The notes below the pieces were generated by a model. It saw only the letters and a program-made list of their open reading frames with translations, had not been told where the DNA came from and searched no databases. This document shows, piece after piece, positions 1-9,512 of a DNA stretch of 64,000 bases. The stretch lies in assembly GCA_016713535.1 (NCBI GenBank), contig JADJOY010000003.1, forward strand, positions 434,001 through 498,000, in the 5' to 3' direction. A program made the position numbers and the translations under genes. Each line of letters starts with the position of its first letter. Positions within the stretch are counted from its first letter, which is position 1. The DNA comes from Deltaproteobacteria bacterium. GTDB taxonomy: Bacteria > JADJOY01.

Positions 1-585
1 GAGTGGACGCCGGTGCGCACGGTGCGCTTCAAGATCAAGAGCCACAACCAGGAGATGGCCGAGAACTCGGTGGACGGACCGCACTTCCTCTACGTCCACA
101 AGGCGCTGCGCGCGAAGACCGCCTCGGCGGCGATCGACGGCCACATTTTCCGTACCTTCAACAAGATGGAGGTGGACCTGACCCGGTGGGGGATGCCGGA
201 CGGTCAGCTCGAAGGCTCGGCGCAGGTCACCACCCACGGCTTCGGGTTCTCGGTGGTGCGGCTGAGCTTGCTCTCCGAGATCATCACGATCGCGACGGTG
301 ACGCCGATCGACGAGGAGTACCTCGACGCGCGCTTCGCGTTCACCGTGAAGAAGCTCGATGACGAGTCCATGACCGACCTGGTGGTGCAGCAGGTGGTCG
401 ACGACATCGCGAGCAGGTGCGCGAGGACGCGGTGATCTGGGGAGAACAAGAAGTACCTGGAGAAGCCGGTGCTGTGCGACGGCGACGGACCGATCGCGCT
501 CTATCGCAAGTGGGCGCGGCAGTTCCTCCCGGGATACAAGCCAGCCAGCGGCAAGAAGGCGCGCCCGACCGCGCGCGCGGCGTGA
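1..585 (+). CDS. Rieske-type ring oxygenase, C-terminal part (5' end outside window; two frameshifts)
   Basis: The frame is open from base 1, so the N-terminal Rieske cluster domain lies upstream of the window. Bases 64-99 encode NSVDGPHFLYVH, the N-x2-D-x2-H-x4-H arrangement that binds the mononuclear non-haem iron in Rieske oxygenase alpha subunits. The rest matches the C-terminal domain of the complete oxygenase at 60293-61270: both carry a WE[NT]KKY motif followed by a D-G-P-[IV]-x-L-[YW]-R-K-W block. Two breaks are needed to read it: one base seems missing near 412, and one G too many lies in the GGGG run at 439-442. The family hydroxylates or cleaves aromatic, steroid or similar rings with electrons from a reductase; the substrate here is unknown. 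The indels look like sequence error because the conserved tail resumes in frame after each. Confidence 0.75.
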
Positions 586-597
586 AACCCTCGGAAG

Positions 598-626
598 CCC
601 CGGCGTGTCGCGCGACACGTCCGGGG
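598..626 (+). terminator. Hairpin after the Rieske gene
   Basis: CCCCGGCGTGTCG pairs with CGACACGTCCGGGG apart from one bulged T, 12 bases after the oxygenase stop. There is no U-run directly after the stem, so it may be a factor-assisted or structural terminator. Confidence 0.5.
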
Positions 627-668
627 GGCCGTCAGTTTGTCAACGCTCGGCCCGGGTGGCCGGGCCTC

Positions 669-702
669 GGGCCTCACCCTACGTCTTGGCCGGGTGAGGC
701 CC
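669..702 (+). terminator. Perfect 11-bp stem-loop before the Crp-type gene
   Basis: GGGCCTCACCC (669-679) and GGGTGAGGCCC (692-702) form a perfect 11-bp stem with a 12-base loop, followed by a T-rich stretch (GTCTTGTT). It sits between the Rieske gene and the regulator and is the better terminator candidate of the two hairpins here. Confidence 0.6.
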
Positions 703-745
703 GTCTTGTTCCTCGACGGCGGGAGCGCCACAATCGTAGTCAGGG

Positions 746-1508
746 GTGACGGATCTCCCGACGCCCACTCGTATCCGCAGGACCGAGGTTCGCATCGTGA
801 CCGCGATACATTCGGCGACCCTCCCGATCCAACCGTTCAAGGAAGTCGGATGCCTCGATGCGCTCGAGCCGTCCGTGATCCGCTCACTCGAGCAGCGCGC
901 CGAGAAGCTCAGGTTCCCGCGCGGCTCGGTGTTCCGTCGTCAGGGCGACGTCGACCCCGCCATCTACGTCCTCACGGAGGGCCGCGTGCGCCTCTACCGG
1001 CTCTCGGAGGAGGGGCGTGAGCAGACGCTGTGGATGCTCGGCACCGGCCAGTGTTTCTGCTTCAGCTCGGTCCACCACTGCTTGCCGAGCCCGTATTCGG
1101 TGGAGTGCCTGAGCGACGTGGCGTTGGTCCGGGTCTCGGCCGACCAGTGTCGCGAGCTGCTCGCCGGGGACGCGCGCTTCGACGCCGGGGTGATCCGCTG
1201 CCTCGCCGGGCGCGTCGGCGAGCTCGCGCGTCTCACCGGAGTCGCTCGCGTGCGAGCCGGTGCGGCGCCGCCTCGCAGGAGTGCTCGTCGACCTCGCCGA
1301 GCGTCACGGTCGGCGTGCGCCGGACGGCACGCTGATCGAGGACGTGACCCACGAGATGCTCGCTGGCTCGACGGGCGCCGCGCGCGAGGTGGTGTCGCGG
1401 ACGCTCAAGCGCCTCGAGTCCGAGGGGCTGCTCAGGACCGGTCGTGCGCGGCTCCTGATCCGTGATCTCGAGCGGCTGCGCGGCGAGGCGTCGTCGCAGG
1501 AAGTGTGA
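746..1508 (+). CDS. Crp/Fnr-family transcriptional regulator (one frameshift)
   Basis: The N-terminal half (about residues 25-150) is a cyclic-nucleotide-binding-type beta barrel: RGSVFRRQGDVDPAIYVLTEG is followed by the glycine-rich turn LGTGQCFCF. The C-terminal half is a winged helix-turn-helix with the recognition region AAREVVSRTLKRLESEG, typical of Crp/Fnr proteins. The halves lie in different frames; a one-base indel near 1247 restores SLACEPVRRRLAGVLVDLAER. Start is either GTG at 746 or GTG at 797, and neither has a clear ribosome site. No CxxC/C cluster typical of Fnr iron-sulfur sensors is seen, although several cysteines occur in the barrel. Effector and targets are unknown. Confidence 0.75.
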
Positions 1509-1564
1509 GCGGAGGGGCTGCGCGCCGCGCGCGCGCGGACGCTGAGCTTCGCTGACGGCGGCGC

Positions 1565-2185
1565 TCAGCTCACCAGCCCGCTCATGTGCAGGGCGAAGCC
1601 GAGGTCGCCCTTGACCTTGAGCCGCCCGGTCACGAACAGAAGCTTCGGGTTTTTCTTCCGCGACAAGAGCTGAAGGAAGTCGTCGAGCGCGACCCGGATG
1701 GTCGCCCGCGGCTCGCTGCTCGCGCCCGGTGCGCCGGGGGTGATCGAGAGCGCGCGGCGGTCGCCCTCGTGGTCGAGGTCGAAGCGCAACGTGCCGCGTG
1801 CGCGCTCCACGATCGCGAGCCGCCTGGGGGTCACGAAGAGCGGCACGAACGCGTCGCGCGAGAGCTCCGAGAGCGTGCCGGTGCGCGCCACCTCGTCCTG
1901 GGTGCGGCGCACGAACACCGCGTCGAAGTCGGGGCGTGAGACCGCGATGGTGAGGCGCGTGTCCGCGGGAGCGCCGCGCTCGACCGCGAGCCTGGAGCGC
2001 GCGATCCGCACGCTCCACGAGCCGCCTCCGTCGATGTGGAAGACCGCGGCCCCCGGCGTATCGGCGGTCCCGTAGCGCTTCGGATCGCGCGCGTACTGGG
2101 CGGGGAAGAACTCGCGGAAGAACGCGTCGGGATCGCTCGGCACGCTGAGCGCGGCGGGAGCGTTGCCGCGAGGAGCACGGGGCAT
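1565..2185 (-). CDS. SCP2 sterol-carrier-domain protein
   Basis: A 206-residue soluble protein without signal peptide. The second half has the SCP2 pattern: a run ending GTLRFDLDHEGDRRALSITPG, then ATIRVALDDFLQLLSRKKNPKLLFVTGRLKVKGDLGFALHM, where the K-G-D-x-x-x-A-x-x-M/L end is characteristic. The first half repeats a similar fold (WSVRIARSRLAVERGAPADTRLTIAVSRPDFDAVF), so the protein may hold two SCP2-like modules. The family binds acyl-CoA, sterols or other lipids. It is convergent with the Crp-type gene and divergent from the FadL-type porin, a plausible partner in hydrophobic substrate handling. Confidence 0.75.
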   Translation of the reverse strand: MPRAPRGNAPAALSVPSDPDAFFREFFPAQYARDPKRYGTADTPGAAVFHIDGGGSWSVRIARSRLAVERGAPADTRLTIAVSRPDFDAVFVRRTQDEVARTGTLSELSRDAFVPLFVTPRRLAIVERARGTLRFDLDHEGDRRALSITPGAPGASSEPRATIRVALDDFLQLLSRKKNPKLLFVTGRLKVKGDLGFALHMSGLVS

Positions 2186-2307
2186 CGGCGGGGCCTCGGG
2201 GGGGGGGCGATGTCGGATGGTTTGGTGGTGGAGCGGCCTGGTCTATGATCGGCCGCCGCCCGGTGAGGTCGCTCTCACTTCGACGACGATAGCGGGCGCG
2301 GAGGTCC

Positions 2308-3891
2308 ATGTCACGCCGCGTTCGACGCCACCTTCTCGCGAGCTCGTGGGCACGGCGGGTGGTTCGTGCCGCAGTGTCGCTCGTGATCGGGATCGCGCTC
2401 GGACCCGCTCGCGCGAGCGCGTCGTATCTGGAGACGCTCGGTCTCGGCTCGCGAGCGATCTCGCTCGGCAACGCGTTCGTGGCGGTCGCCGACGATCCGT
2501 CGGCCAACTACTACAACCCCGCGGGGCTCACCCAGCTCATCGGCGGTCCCAGGGCTGACTTCTCGGTCGGCGCCAACATCACGGGAATCCGCCTCCAGTA
2601 CCGGGAACCCATCGTCGACGACCTCTCGGGCGTGCGCGCGGGCCAGACCGTGCACATGGACCACGACTTCCCCGACTTCATCCCGCAGCCCTTCTTCCCG
2701 TCGGGCTTCGAGCTCGGTGAGCGCTTCTACCTGGTGCCCTTCGCGCTCCAGACGCCGTTCGCGGGCACCACCCAGTGGCCGTCGACGTTCGGAGACGCGC
2801 GCTTCTCCGCAGCCGAGGGCGGTCAGCTCTTCATCACCTGGTCGCCGACCCTGGGAATGCGCGTGAACGAGTGGCTCGCGGTCGGCGCCGGCTTCGACCT
2901 CGTGATCGCGGACGACCTCTGGCAGAAGGCGGTGTTCGGCGACGGAGCGCTCGGGCGCTCGGTCTCGACCTCGCTCACCGGCCAGCCGGATTCGGTGATC
3001 ACGCCGTTCGTGAAGACCGCCAACGGGGTCGACGACGGCTACACGCTGCTGCGCGCCGCGCATCGCTTCCCCACCGGGATCTCGCCCGTCAACGACGTGG
3101 ATCTGGATTTCCGGACGCCGGGATTTCGCGTCGGCGTCATGGTCTTCCCGAACGAGTGGCTGCGGATCGGCGCGGCGTACCGCAGCAAGCTCGAGCCGAC
3201 CGTACAGGGCTCGATCGAGACCCACTGGGAGGAGGCGATCCTCGACCACCCGATCTACCGCGCCGCCGGCGTCACGGACGATCGCGAGCACTTCCACCTC
3301 GAGTTCCCGCTGCCGCAGCGGGTGGCGTTCGGGATGAGTGCCAGGGTCACCGACCGCTGGATGGTGACCGCGGAGTACGACTTCACCGACTGGGCGCACG
3401 CGCGGGTGGTCGACAACATCCGCATGGTGAGCGGCGGCCTCAACGACAACCTGCTCACGCCGAACGGTGTGCGGCTCATCCAGATCGGCCGTCATCCGCG
3501 CAGCACCCACGCCGCCCGTACCGGCGTCGAGTGGAAGCCCCTCGACCCGCTCGTGCTCACGGCGGGGTTCTGGTACGACCCGACTCCGGTGCGCGACAAG
3601 TACTACGAGTTCGGCTCCGATCCCGGTACGCGGTTCCTCTACTCGTGGGGAGTGCAGCTCGTGGGGCTCGCCGGCGGGCTGCTCGACGTGGGCAGCCACG
3701 TGCAGTACGCGGACGTCGTGGAGCGCCACCTCGCGGTGGGCGAGAGCGTGCTCGCGGGCGGCTCGCGCAACATCGGCGTGCCCGACGACAACGGGGTCTC
3801 GAGCGGCAACTTCGGTCCCAACGACACGTTCTCGGTCGTCACCGGCGGCCACATCCTGAACTGGGGCTTCCTGGTCACGGTCCACTACTGA
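2308..3891 (+). CDS. OMPP1/FadL/TodX-family outer-membrane transport protein
   Basis: 527 residues with a basic N terminus and a hydrophobic signal segment ending near ASA-S39. The mature N terminus carries the family hallmark: residues 50-74, including SLGNAFVAVADDPSANYYNP, match the FadL plug region (A-x-x-G-x-A-F/x-A-x-A-D-D-x-S-x-x-Y-x-N-P-A-G). The remainder alternates aromatic strands and ends in an aromatic residue (VTVHY), as expected for an outer-membrane beta barrel. FadL proteins pass long-chain fatty acids or hydrocarbons through a lateral barrel opening. An ideal GGAGG site lies before ATG 2308. It is the first of three FadL homologues in the window; the others are in tandem at 53.8-56.6 kb. 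The substrate cannot be read from sequence. Confidence 0.85.
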   Translation: MSRRVRRHLLASSWARRVVRAAVSLVIGIALGPARASASYLETLGLGSRAISLGNAFVAVADDPSANYYNPAGLTQLIGGPRADFSVGANITGIRLQYREPIVDDLSGVRAGQTVHMDHDFPDFIPQPFFPSGFELGERFYLVPFALQTPFAGTTQWPSTFGDARFSAAEGGQLFITWSPTLGMRVNEWLAVGAGFDLVIADDLWQKAVFGDGALGRSVSTSLTGQPDSVITPFVKTANGVDDGYTLLRAAHRFPTGISPVNDVDLDFRTPGFRVGVMVFPNEWLRIGAAYRSKLEPTVQGSIETHWEEAILDHPIYRAAGVTDDREHFHLEFPLPQRVAFGMSARVTDRWMVTAEYDFTDWAHARVVDNIRMVSGGLNDNLLTPNGVRLIQIGRHPRSTHAARTGVEWKPLDPLVLTAGFWYDPTPVRDKYYEFGSDPGTRFLYSWGVQLVGLAGGLLDVGSHVQYADVVERHLAVGESVLAGGSRNIGVPDDNGVSSGNFGPNDTFSVVTGGHILNWGFLVTVHY

Positions 3892-3967
3892 GCGAGAGCG
3901 CGGCGCCACGCGCGCGGTGCGGTCCGCGGGTTTGACCCTCGCCGGCGTGGATGGTTCCCTTCACGGC

Positions 3968-6123
3968 ATGTCGAAGGTTGCGTGGGTTTTCTCACGGTGG
4001 CGCCGCCTCTACGCGCGCGGGCTCACACCCGCGGTGATCGCGGCGCTGTTGCTCGGCGTGGTGCTCGCGCCGGGTGTCGGGTCGGCTCAGCCGGCCAACC
4101 AGGGAGCGCAGTTCGGCCCGCCGGTTCCAGGGGCCGAGGTCGGGGTGCCCGCTCCTCGCAGTGGTCTCGGGGTGGTGCCCCTCGACCTGGACCGCTCGAC
4201 GCCGGCACGCGCCTGGCGCGCGTTCGTCGACGCCGCCGGCGCGCGGAACTTCGAGCGCGCCGCGTGGGTGCTCGATCTCGACGACGTCGCCGCCGACCAG
4301 GCCCGGCTGGTGGGCCCGACGCGCGCCGCCAAGCTGTGGCGGGTGCTGCGAACGGCGCGCGTCGCCGACGTCCGCGATCTGCCCGACGAGATCGACCCGT
4401 CCCCTCAGCCCGGCGGCGTGGCCGGGCGGTGGAGATCACCCGGTTTCGCCACGCAGCGTCGGCGACGGACGTGGCGATCGTCCTCGAGCGAACCATCGCC
4501 CCGGACGATGGCCTGCTCGCCTGGCGGGTCAGCTCGGACACGGTGTCGTCGATCGCCCACTGGTACGCGCGCATCGTCGACGGCGACCTGCAGGCGGTGA
4601 CCGCGGACGAGCTCAACCGCGGGCTCGGCCCGCGCCCGCCGGACCTCGACCTGAGCACGCCCGCGCGCAGCCTGAAGAGCCTCGTCGACGCCACTCGCGC
4701 CGGACGGCTCGACGTCGCTGCGCGCTCGCTCTGGCTCAACGACATCCCCGAGCTGCAGCAGCCGGAGGTGGGTCGACGACTCGCCCGCGAGCTGATGATG
4801 GTCCTCGACCAGACGCTGTGGATCGACTTCACGACGGTGAGCGACCGGCCGTTCGGCAAGCCGGAGTCGAGCGACGTGTCGTACGACGAGGACGAGATCG
4901 GCGTGGTGTCGCTCGCGTCGCAGAAGGTGCCGATCCGGCTGGTGCGCGTGCCCGAGGGGCGCGAGCCGGCGCTGTGGGTGGTGTCGCGCGCGACCGTCAC
5001 GCGCATCCCGGTGCTCTACGATCACTACGGCATCGGCGCGCTGGTCACGTGGATCCCGGCGCCGCTCTTCGCGCACCGCTTCCTCGAGATCCAGGCGTGG
5101 CAGTGGCTGGGGCTCGCGATCACGCTGGTGCTCGCGGTGGCGATCGGCCTGGTCGCGCGGCGAGCAGTGCTGGGCATCACCGGACTCGTCGCCTCGCGCT
5201 GGCCGGCGCTCGCGCGCACGCCCTTCGCCGAGCTGATCGGTGCGCCGATGCAGGCCATCTTCGCGCTCGTCGCGGTGGGCTGGCTGGCCACGTTGCTCAG
5301 GCTCTCGAAGCCCGCCGCCGCGACGCTCGACGGCGTGTTCGCGCCGCTCACGATCGTCCTCGTCACGTGGCTGGTGCTGCGCTCGAGCGAGCTGGTGACG
5401 ATCTCGATCGAGCGCTACCTGGCGGCGGCGAGCGCCGAGTCGAGCCTGCAGCGCAGCGTGTCGACGCGGCTCCAGCTCCTGCGCCGGCTCTTCAGCGTGC
5501 TGGTGCTGCTGGTCGCGACGGCAGCGGTCCTGATGCGCTTCGAGGTGGTGCGGCACATCGGCACTGGCCTGCTCGCCTCGGCGGGGTTCGCCGGCATCGT
5601 GATCGGCTTCGCGGCGCAGCAGACCCTCGGCAATCTCTTCACGGGACTGCTCTTCGGCATCACCCAGCCGGTGCGGATCGGCGACATCGTGGTGTTCGAG
5701 AGCGAGTGGGGGTTCGTCGAGGAGATCACGCTCACCCACGTGGTGATCTGCACCTGGGACCTGCGGCGGCTGGTGGTGCCGATCCCGTACCTGCTGGCGC
5801 GCCCGATCCAGAACTGGACGCGTTCGTCGGGCGAGGTGCTCGGCACCGTGGTCGTCAAGACGAGCGCGACCGTCGACGTCGACGCGTTGCGGGCCGAGGC
5901 GGTCCGCGTGGTCAAGGCGTCCAAGCTCTCCGACGGCAAGGAACCGAACGTGTCGGTCGCCGACTTCACCGACACCGCGGTCGAGATCCGCGTGGTGGTG
6001 GGCGCCTCGAACGCTGCCCAGCTGTGGGCGCTGCGCAGCGAGGTGCGCGAGGCGATGTTGCGCTGGATCCAGGCCCAGCGCCACGCGGGTGCGAGCGCCT
6101 CTCCGGGAGGCGTAGCCAGGTAG
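3968..6123 (+). CDS. MscS-family mechanosensitive channel with duplicated N-terminal domain (one frameshift)
   Basis: About 718 residues. A signal or first membrane segment spans residues 18-40. Two similar soluble modules follow: DLDRSTPARAWRAFVDAA (near residue 74) and DLDLSTPARSLKSLVDAT (near 227), so the periplasmic region is an internal duplication. Several membrane helices (about 375-545) lead into the MscS pore and beta domain, with GIVIGFAAQQTLGNLFTG and RIGDIVVFESEWGFVEEI at about 540-590, then the soluble C-terminal vestibule. MscS channels release osmolytes when membrane tension rises. A missing G in the GGG run near 4424-4427 breaks the frame; restoring it gives GGVAGAVEITRF. The start ATG 3968 precedes the hydrophobic segment directly. 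Confidence 0.85.
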
Positions 6124-6382
6124 ACACGAAGCCCGGGCGGGCGGATCGAGGCCGGGGGCGAACGATCGTGCAGAGTCCCTCGGGCTGGGGTGCGAGGGTG
6201 AGCGGGGTCGTGGTCGGGGCGTCCCGCGGCGAGCTCTCCACGCGCCCGGGTGGCTGGTTGACGCGCTGCGTAGAGGGTGGTTCGCTGCGCGCGGTTCGGG
6301 GCGGTCGCGAGGCGCGTTCGGGGACGCGTTCGTGGGCCGACTCCGGGTACTCCGCAGGCACGGAAACGGAACGAGGATCTCG

Positions 6383-8611
6383 ATGAGCACGCCGGGCAGG
6401 CGCGTGGCCACCGGCCAGGCGCGGGTCGGTGGCGGTGTTGTTGGCGATGCTCGCCGGCTGTGGCGGGGGTGGTGGGTCGGCGGCGTCCTCGGACGCGAGC
6501 CTCTCCGGTCTCGACGTCCGGCCGGTGAGCGAGACGTGCGTCGCGCCGCCGCGTCAGCTCGCGGCGCCGGGTATCGGCCTCAAGCCCGTCTACCCGGGAG
6601 TGCACCTCTCGCGCACGGTGGTGCTCGCGCAGGACCGGTCGGACGTGGGTCGCTGGTACGCGGTGGTGCAGACCGGCCAGATCGTGCGCTTCGACAACAC
6701 CGACTCCGCCGCGGCGACCACTCCCGGGGCGACATCGCGAGCTTCATCCAGGGGCCCGACATCCAGGAGTCGATCGGCCTGCTCGGGATGGTCTTCCATC
6801 CGCGCTACGCCGAGAACCGCGAGCTCTTCCTCTACTTCACGGTCCAGGACAGCGAAGCGCCGATCGGCACCTCCGTGGTGCTGGCGCGCTTTCGCGCCGC
6901 CGCCGACGGCTCGCGGCTCTTGCCCGAGAGTCGCCAGGACCTGATCCGCGTAGGGCTCAGGAGCCACGAGCACAACGGCGGCACGATCCACTTCGGCAAG
7001 GACGGCTTCCTCTACGCGGCGATCGGCGAGGGTGGGCCGGGCGAAACGCCCACCACCGCGGCGCGGGACCTCGACACCCTCCTCGGCAAGGTGATTCGCC
7101 TCGACGTCGACGCCGCCGACCCGCGCGGCTACGGCATACCCGCCGACAACCCGTACGCCGCGGGCGGCGGGCGCCCCGAGATCTGGGCGCGTGGCTTCCG
7201 CAACCCCTGGAAGTGGAGCTTCGATCGCGAGACCGGCGAGCTCTGGCTCGGCGACGTCGGCTGGCACGCCCGCGAGGAGGTCGACCGCGTCGAGCGCGGC
7301 GGCGACTACGGTTGGCCGGTCGTCGAGGGCACGCTCTGCCAGCGCGCCGACGAGTGCGCCGACCCGGCGCTGCTCCCGCCGGTGGTCGAGCTCGATCACT
7401 CACTCGCCAACTCGATGACCGGCGGCTACGTCTACCGCGGCGCGGCCATGCCCGAGCTGGTCGGCCAGTACGTCTTCGGTGACTTCGTGAAGGGGAAGAT
7501 CTGGGCGTACGTGCCCGGTCAGCCCTCGAACTCGGCGCGGCTGCTGGTCGAGTCGGCGCGCGCCCTCGGCACCTTCGCCGAGGACCAAGACGGTGAGCTC
7601 TACGTCGTCGACTACGCCACCGGCCAGATCGCGCGACTGGTGCCGAGCGGTTCGTCCTCGGCGAGCGCGGTGGCGACGACGCTCTCGCGCACCGGGTGCG
7701 CTCAGGCGTCCGACCCGCGCCTGCCCGCCGACGGCATGCTCGCTTACGAGATGAACTCCCCGCTGTGGTCCGACGCCGCCGCGAAGACGCGCTGGCTCGC
7801 CCTTCCCGCGGGCACCCGGATCGAGGTCGCGGAGGACGGCGACTTCACGTTCCCGATCGGCTCGGTGCTGCGCAAGGACTTCGCGTTCGACGGCAAGCTC
7901 GTCGAGACCCGGCTGCTCATGCACCACGACGACGGCGCCGGCACGCTCGATGGCGGATGGGCTGGCTACTCGTACCGGTGGGAGGAGGGGCAGAAGGAGG
8001 CGGTGCTGGTCGAGAGCGGCGCGGTCGAAACCCTCGCCAACGGCCAGGTCTGGACGTATCCGAGCGGGACGGACTGTCTACGCTGTCACACCGAGGCGGC
8101 GGGGCGGACCCTCGGACCGAAGGTCCAGCAGCTCGATCGCGACGCCACGTACCCGCAGACGGGCCGCACCGCGAATCAGCTCACCACGTTCGCGGCGGTG
8201 GGGATGATCGACGGCAATACGCTGAAGCGACCGCCGCTGAGCGAGCTCGAGGCGTTCCCGACCCTCGACGACGAGTCGGTGCCTCCGGGACGGCGCGCCC
8301 GCGCGTACCTCGACTCGAACTGCTCGCACTGTCACCGCCCGGGCGGTCCGGGCGGCGGGCCGGCCGACTTCCGGGCCACCAGCACGTTTGCCGAGACTGG
8401 CATCTGCGGCGCGGCGCCGCGCGACGACTTCGGCCTCGCCGACGCGCGCATCCTGGTGCCGGGCGATCACGCCAAGTCGGTGATGTGGCTGCGCGTGACC
8501 ACCCTCGACTCGCGGCGCATGCCGCCGATCGCCTCCGCGATCGTCGATCCCGCGGGCACCGACGTGATGGCGCGGTGGATCGACTCGCTGAGCGAGTGCC
8601 CGGCGCCGTGA
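6383..8611 (+). CDS. PQQ-type sugar dehydrogenase (GSDH) fused to a dihaem cytochrome domain, lipoprotein (two frameshifts)
   Basis: About 743 residues. After correcting an extra G near 6426, the N terminus becomes a basic stretch, a hydrophobic run (VAVLLAMLAGC) and a lipobox cysteine, so it is a predicted lipoprotein. A six-bladed beta-propeller of the glucose/sorbosone dehydrogenase family follows: HNGGTIHFGKDGFLYAAIGEG, RGFRNPWKWSFDRETGELW and GDYGWPVVEG are diagnostic. The C-terminal third has two CxxCH haem sites, CLRCH (near 8078) and CSHCH (near 8320), and resembles the SO2930-type dihaem domain. Sugar or alditol oxidation at PQQ would pass electrons to the attached haems. A second frameshift lies near 6720, between the DNTD and GDIASF segments. 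Substrate unknown. Confidence 0.8.
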   Translation: MSTPGRRVATGQARVGGGVVGDARRLWRGWWVGGVLGREPLRSRRPAGERDVRRAAASARGAGYRPQARLPGSAPLAHGGARAGPVGRGSLVRGGADRPDRALRQHRLRRGDHSRGDIASFIQGPDIQESIGLLGMVFHPRYAENRELFLYFTVQDSEAPIGTSVVLARFRAAADGSRLLPESRQDLIRVGLRSHEHNGGTIHFGKDGFLYAAIGEGGPGETPTTAARDLDTLLGKVIRLDVDAADPRGYGIPADNPYAAGGGRPEIWARGFRNPWKWSFDRETGELWLGDVGWHAREEVDRVERGGDYGWPVVEGTLCQRADECADPALLPPVVELDHSLANSMTGGYVYRGAAMPELVGQYVFGDFVKGKIWAYVPGQPSNSARLLVESARALGTFAEDQDGELYVVDYATGQIARLVPSGSSSASAVATTLSRTGCAQASDPRLPADGMLAYEMNSPLWSDAAAKTRWLALPAGTRIEVAEDGDFTFPIGSVLRKDFAFDGKLVETRLLMHHDDGAGTLDGGWAGYSYRWEEGQKEAVLVESGAVETLANGQVWTYPSGTDCLRCHTEAAGRTLGPKVQQLDRDATYPQTGRTANQLTTFAAVGMIDGNTLKRPPLSELEAFPTLDDESVPPGRRARAYLDSNCSHCHRPGGPGGGPADFRATSTFAETGICGAAPRDDFGLADARILVPGDHAKSVMWLRVTTLDSRRMPPIASAIVDPAGTDVMARWIDSLSECPAP

Positions 8612-8651
8612 CCAGAGCGGCTCGCCGAGCCCGCATGCGACGAGGAACGAC

Positions 8652-9178
8652 ATGACCCAGTGGGAGAAGATGATGGTGTTCTACGGCTCGCACCACCGCA
8701 GCCGCGCCAACATCGTCGCGCACATCCTCGGCGTCCCGATCATCCTGACCGGCGCGATGGTGCCGCTGGCGCTGGTCGAGGTGGGTCTGCGGGGCTGCGA
8801 ATCACGCTCGCGTGGGTCGCGGCGATCGGGCTCGCGGAGACGTACTTCCGGCTCGACCGTATCTTCGCGATCGGCTCGCTGGTGATGTTCGGGGCGGTGC
8901 TGCTCGCCTGTCATGCGATCGCCGGCTCGCACTCGACGGGGGCCGCGCTCGGCTGGGGACTCGGGCTTTTCCTGGGCGGCTACACCGCGCAGTTCGTCGC
9001 CCACGGTGTCGAGGGGAAGAAGCCGGCCCTCTTCGAGAACCTTTTCCTCGCCCAGGTCACCGCGCCGCTCTTCGTGGTCGCCGAGGTCTACAAGCTCCTC
9101 GGCTTCCGCCGTGAGCTCTTCGCCCGGGTGGAGGCCGAGATCGAGCGCCTCGAGGGTGGCGCCGCGGCCGCGGGCTGA
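8652..9178 (+). CDS. Mpo1-like (DUF962) membrane protein (one frameshift)
   Basis: About 176 residues. The N terminus, MTQWEKMMVFYGSHHRSRANI followed by VAHILGVPII, and the later GYTAQFVAHGVEGKKPAL match the DUF962/Mpo1 family: conserved H...N...H residues, several membrane helices, and a second conserved histidine before a PAL motif. In yeast Mpo1 is an Fe2+-dependent dioxygenase that shortens 2-hydroxy fatty acids by one carbon; the bacterial members are mostly uncharacterised, so that activity is only a suggestion here. GAGGA precedes ATG 8652. A base is missing near 8797; with it, VEVGLRGLRITLAW reads through. Confidence 0.75.
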
Positions 9179-9512
9179 CGGCGCTCGCGCTCGTCCGAGG
9201 CCGTTACCCGGCGGCAGGCCGCAGCGGCGCGGCGGCGCGCCGGGTCCGCCCCTGGGATCCGGTGGGCATCAGGTGACTCCCGGCATGCCGGTCGGTGGAC
9301 CCCGCACCTGTGCTCCTGTACGATCCGTGAAAATCACGCCTGAGCGGGTGGAATTCCCGTGCGATCCGAAGGACGCCGGTCGATGACCGGCTGCGCCACC
9401 CCCCAGTCGCGAACCGAACTGCATCGGGGCGGTCGGGTCCCGGCCCGGTGTGTTTCCCCGAGGGGTGAGATCGGCAGGCGTGACGCCAGGCAGCGTGGAG
9501 AGATGTCCGTCG
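9179..9512. other. 334-bp intergenic region without a gene
   Basis: No supported coding frame. It holds scattered GC-rich dyads and a less GC-rich patch around 9318-9360 (TGTACGATCCGTGAAAATCAC) that could hold the promoter of the membrane protein downstream. No riboswitch consensus was recognised. Confidence 0.4.

Noticed and set aside
9300-9440. Possible riboswitch before the spermidine-synthase-like gene
   Set aside because: Some dyads are present, but no conserved box of cobalamin, SAM or other classes was recognised.
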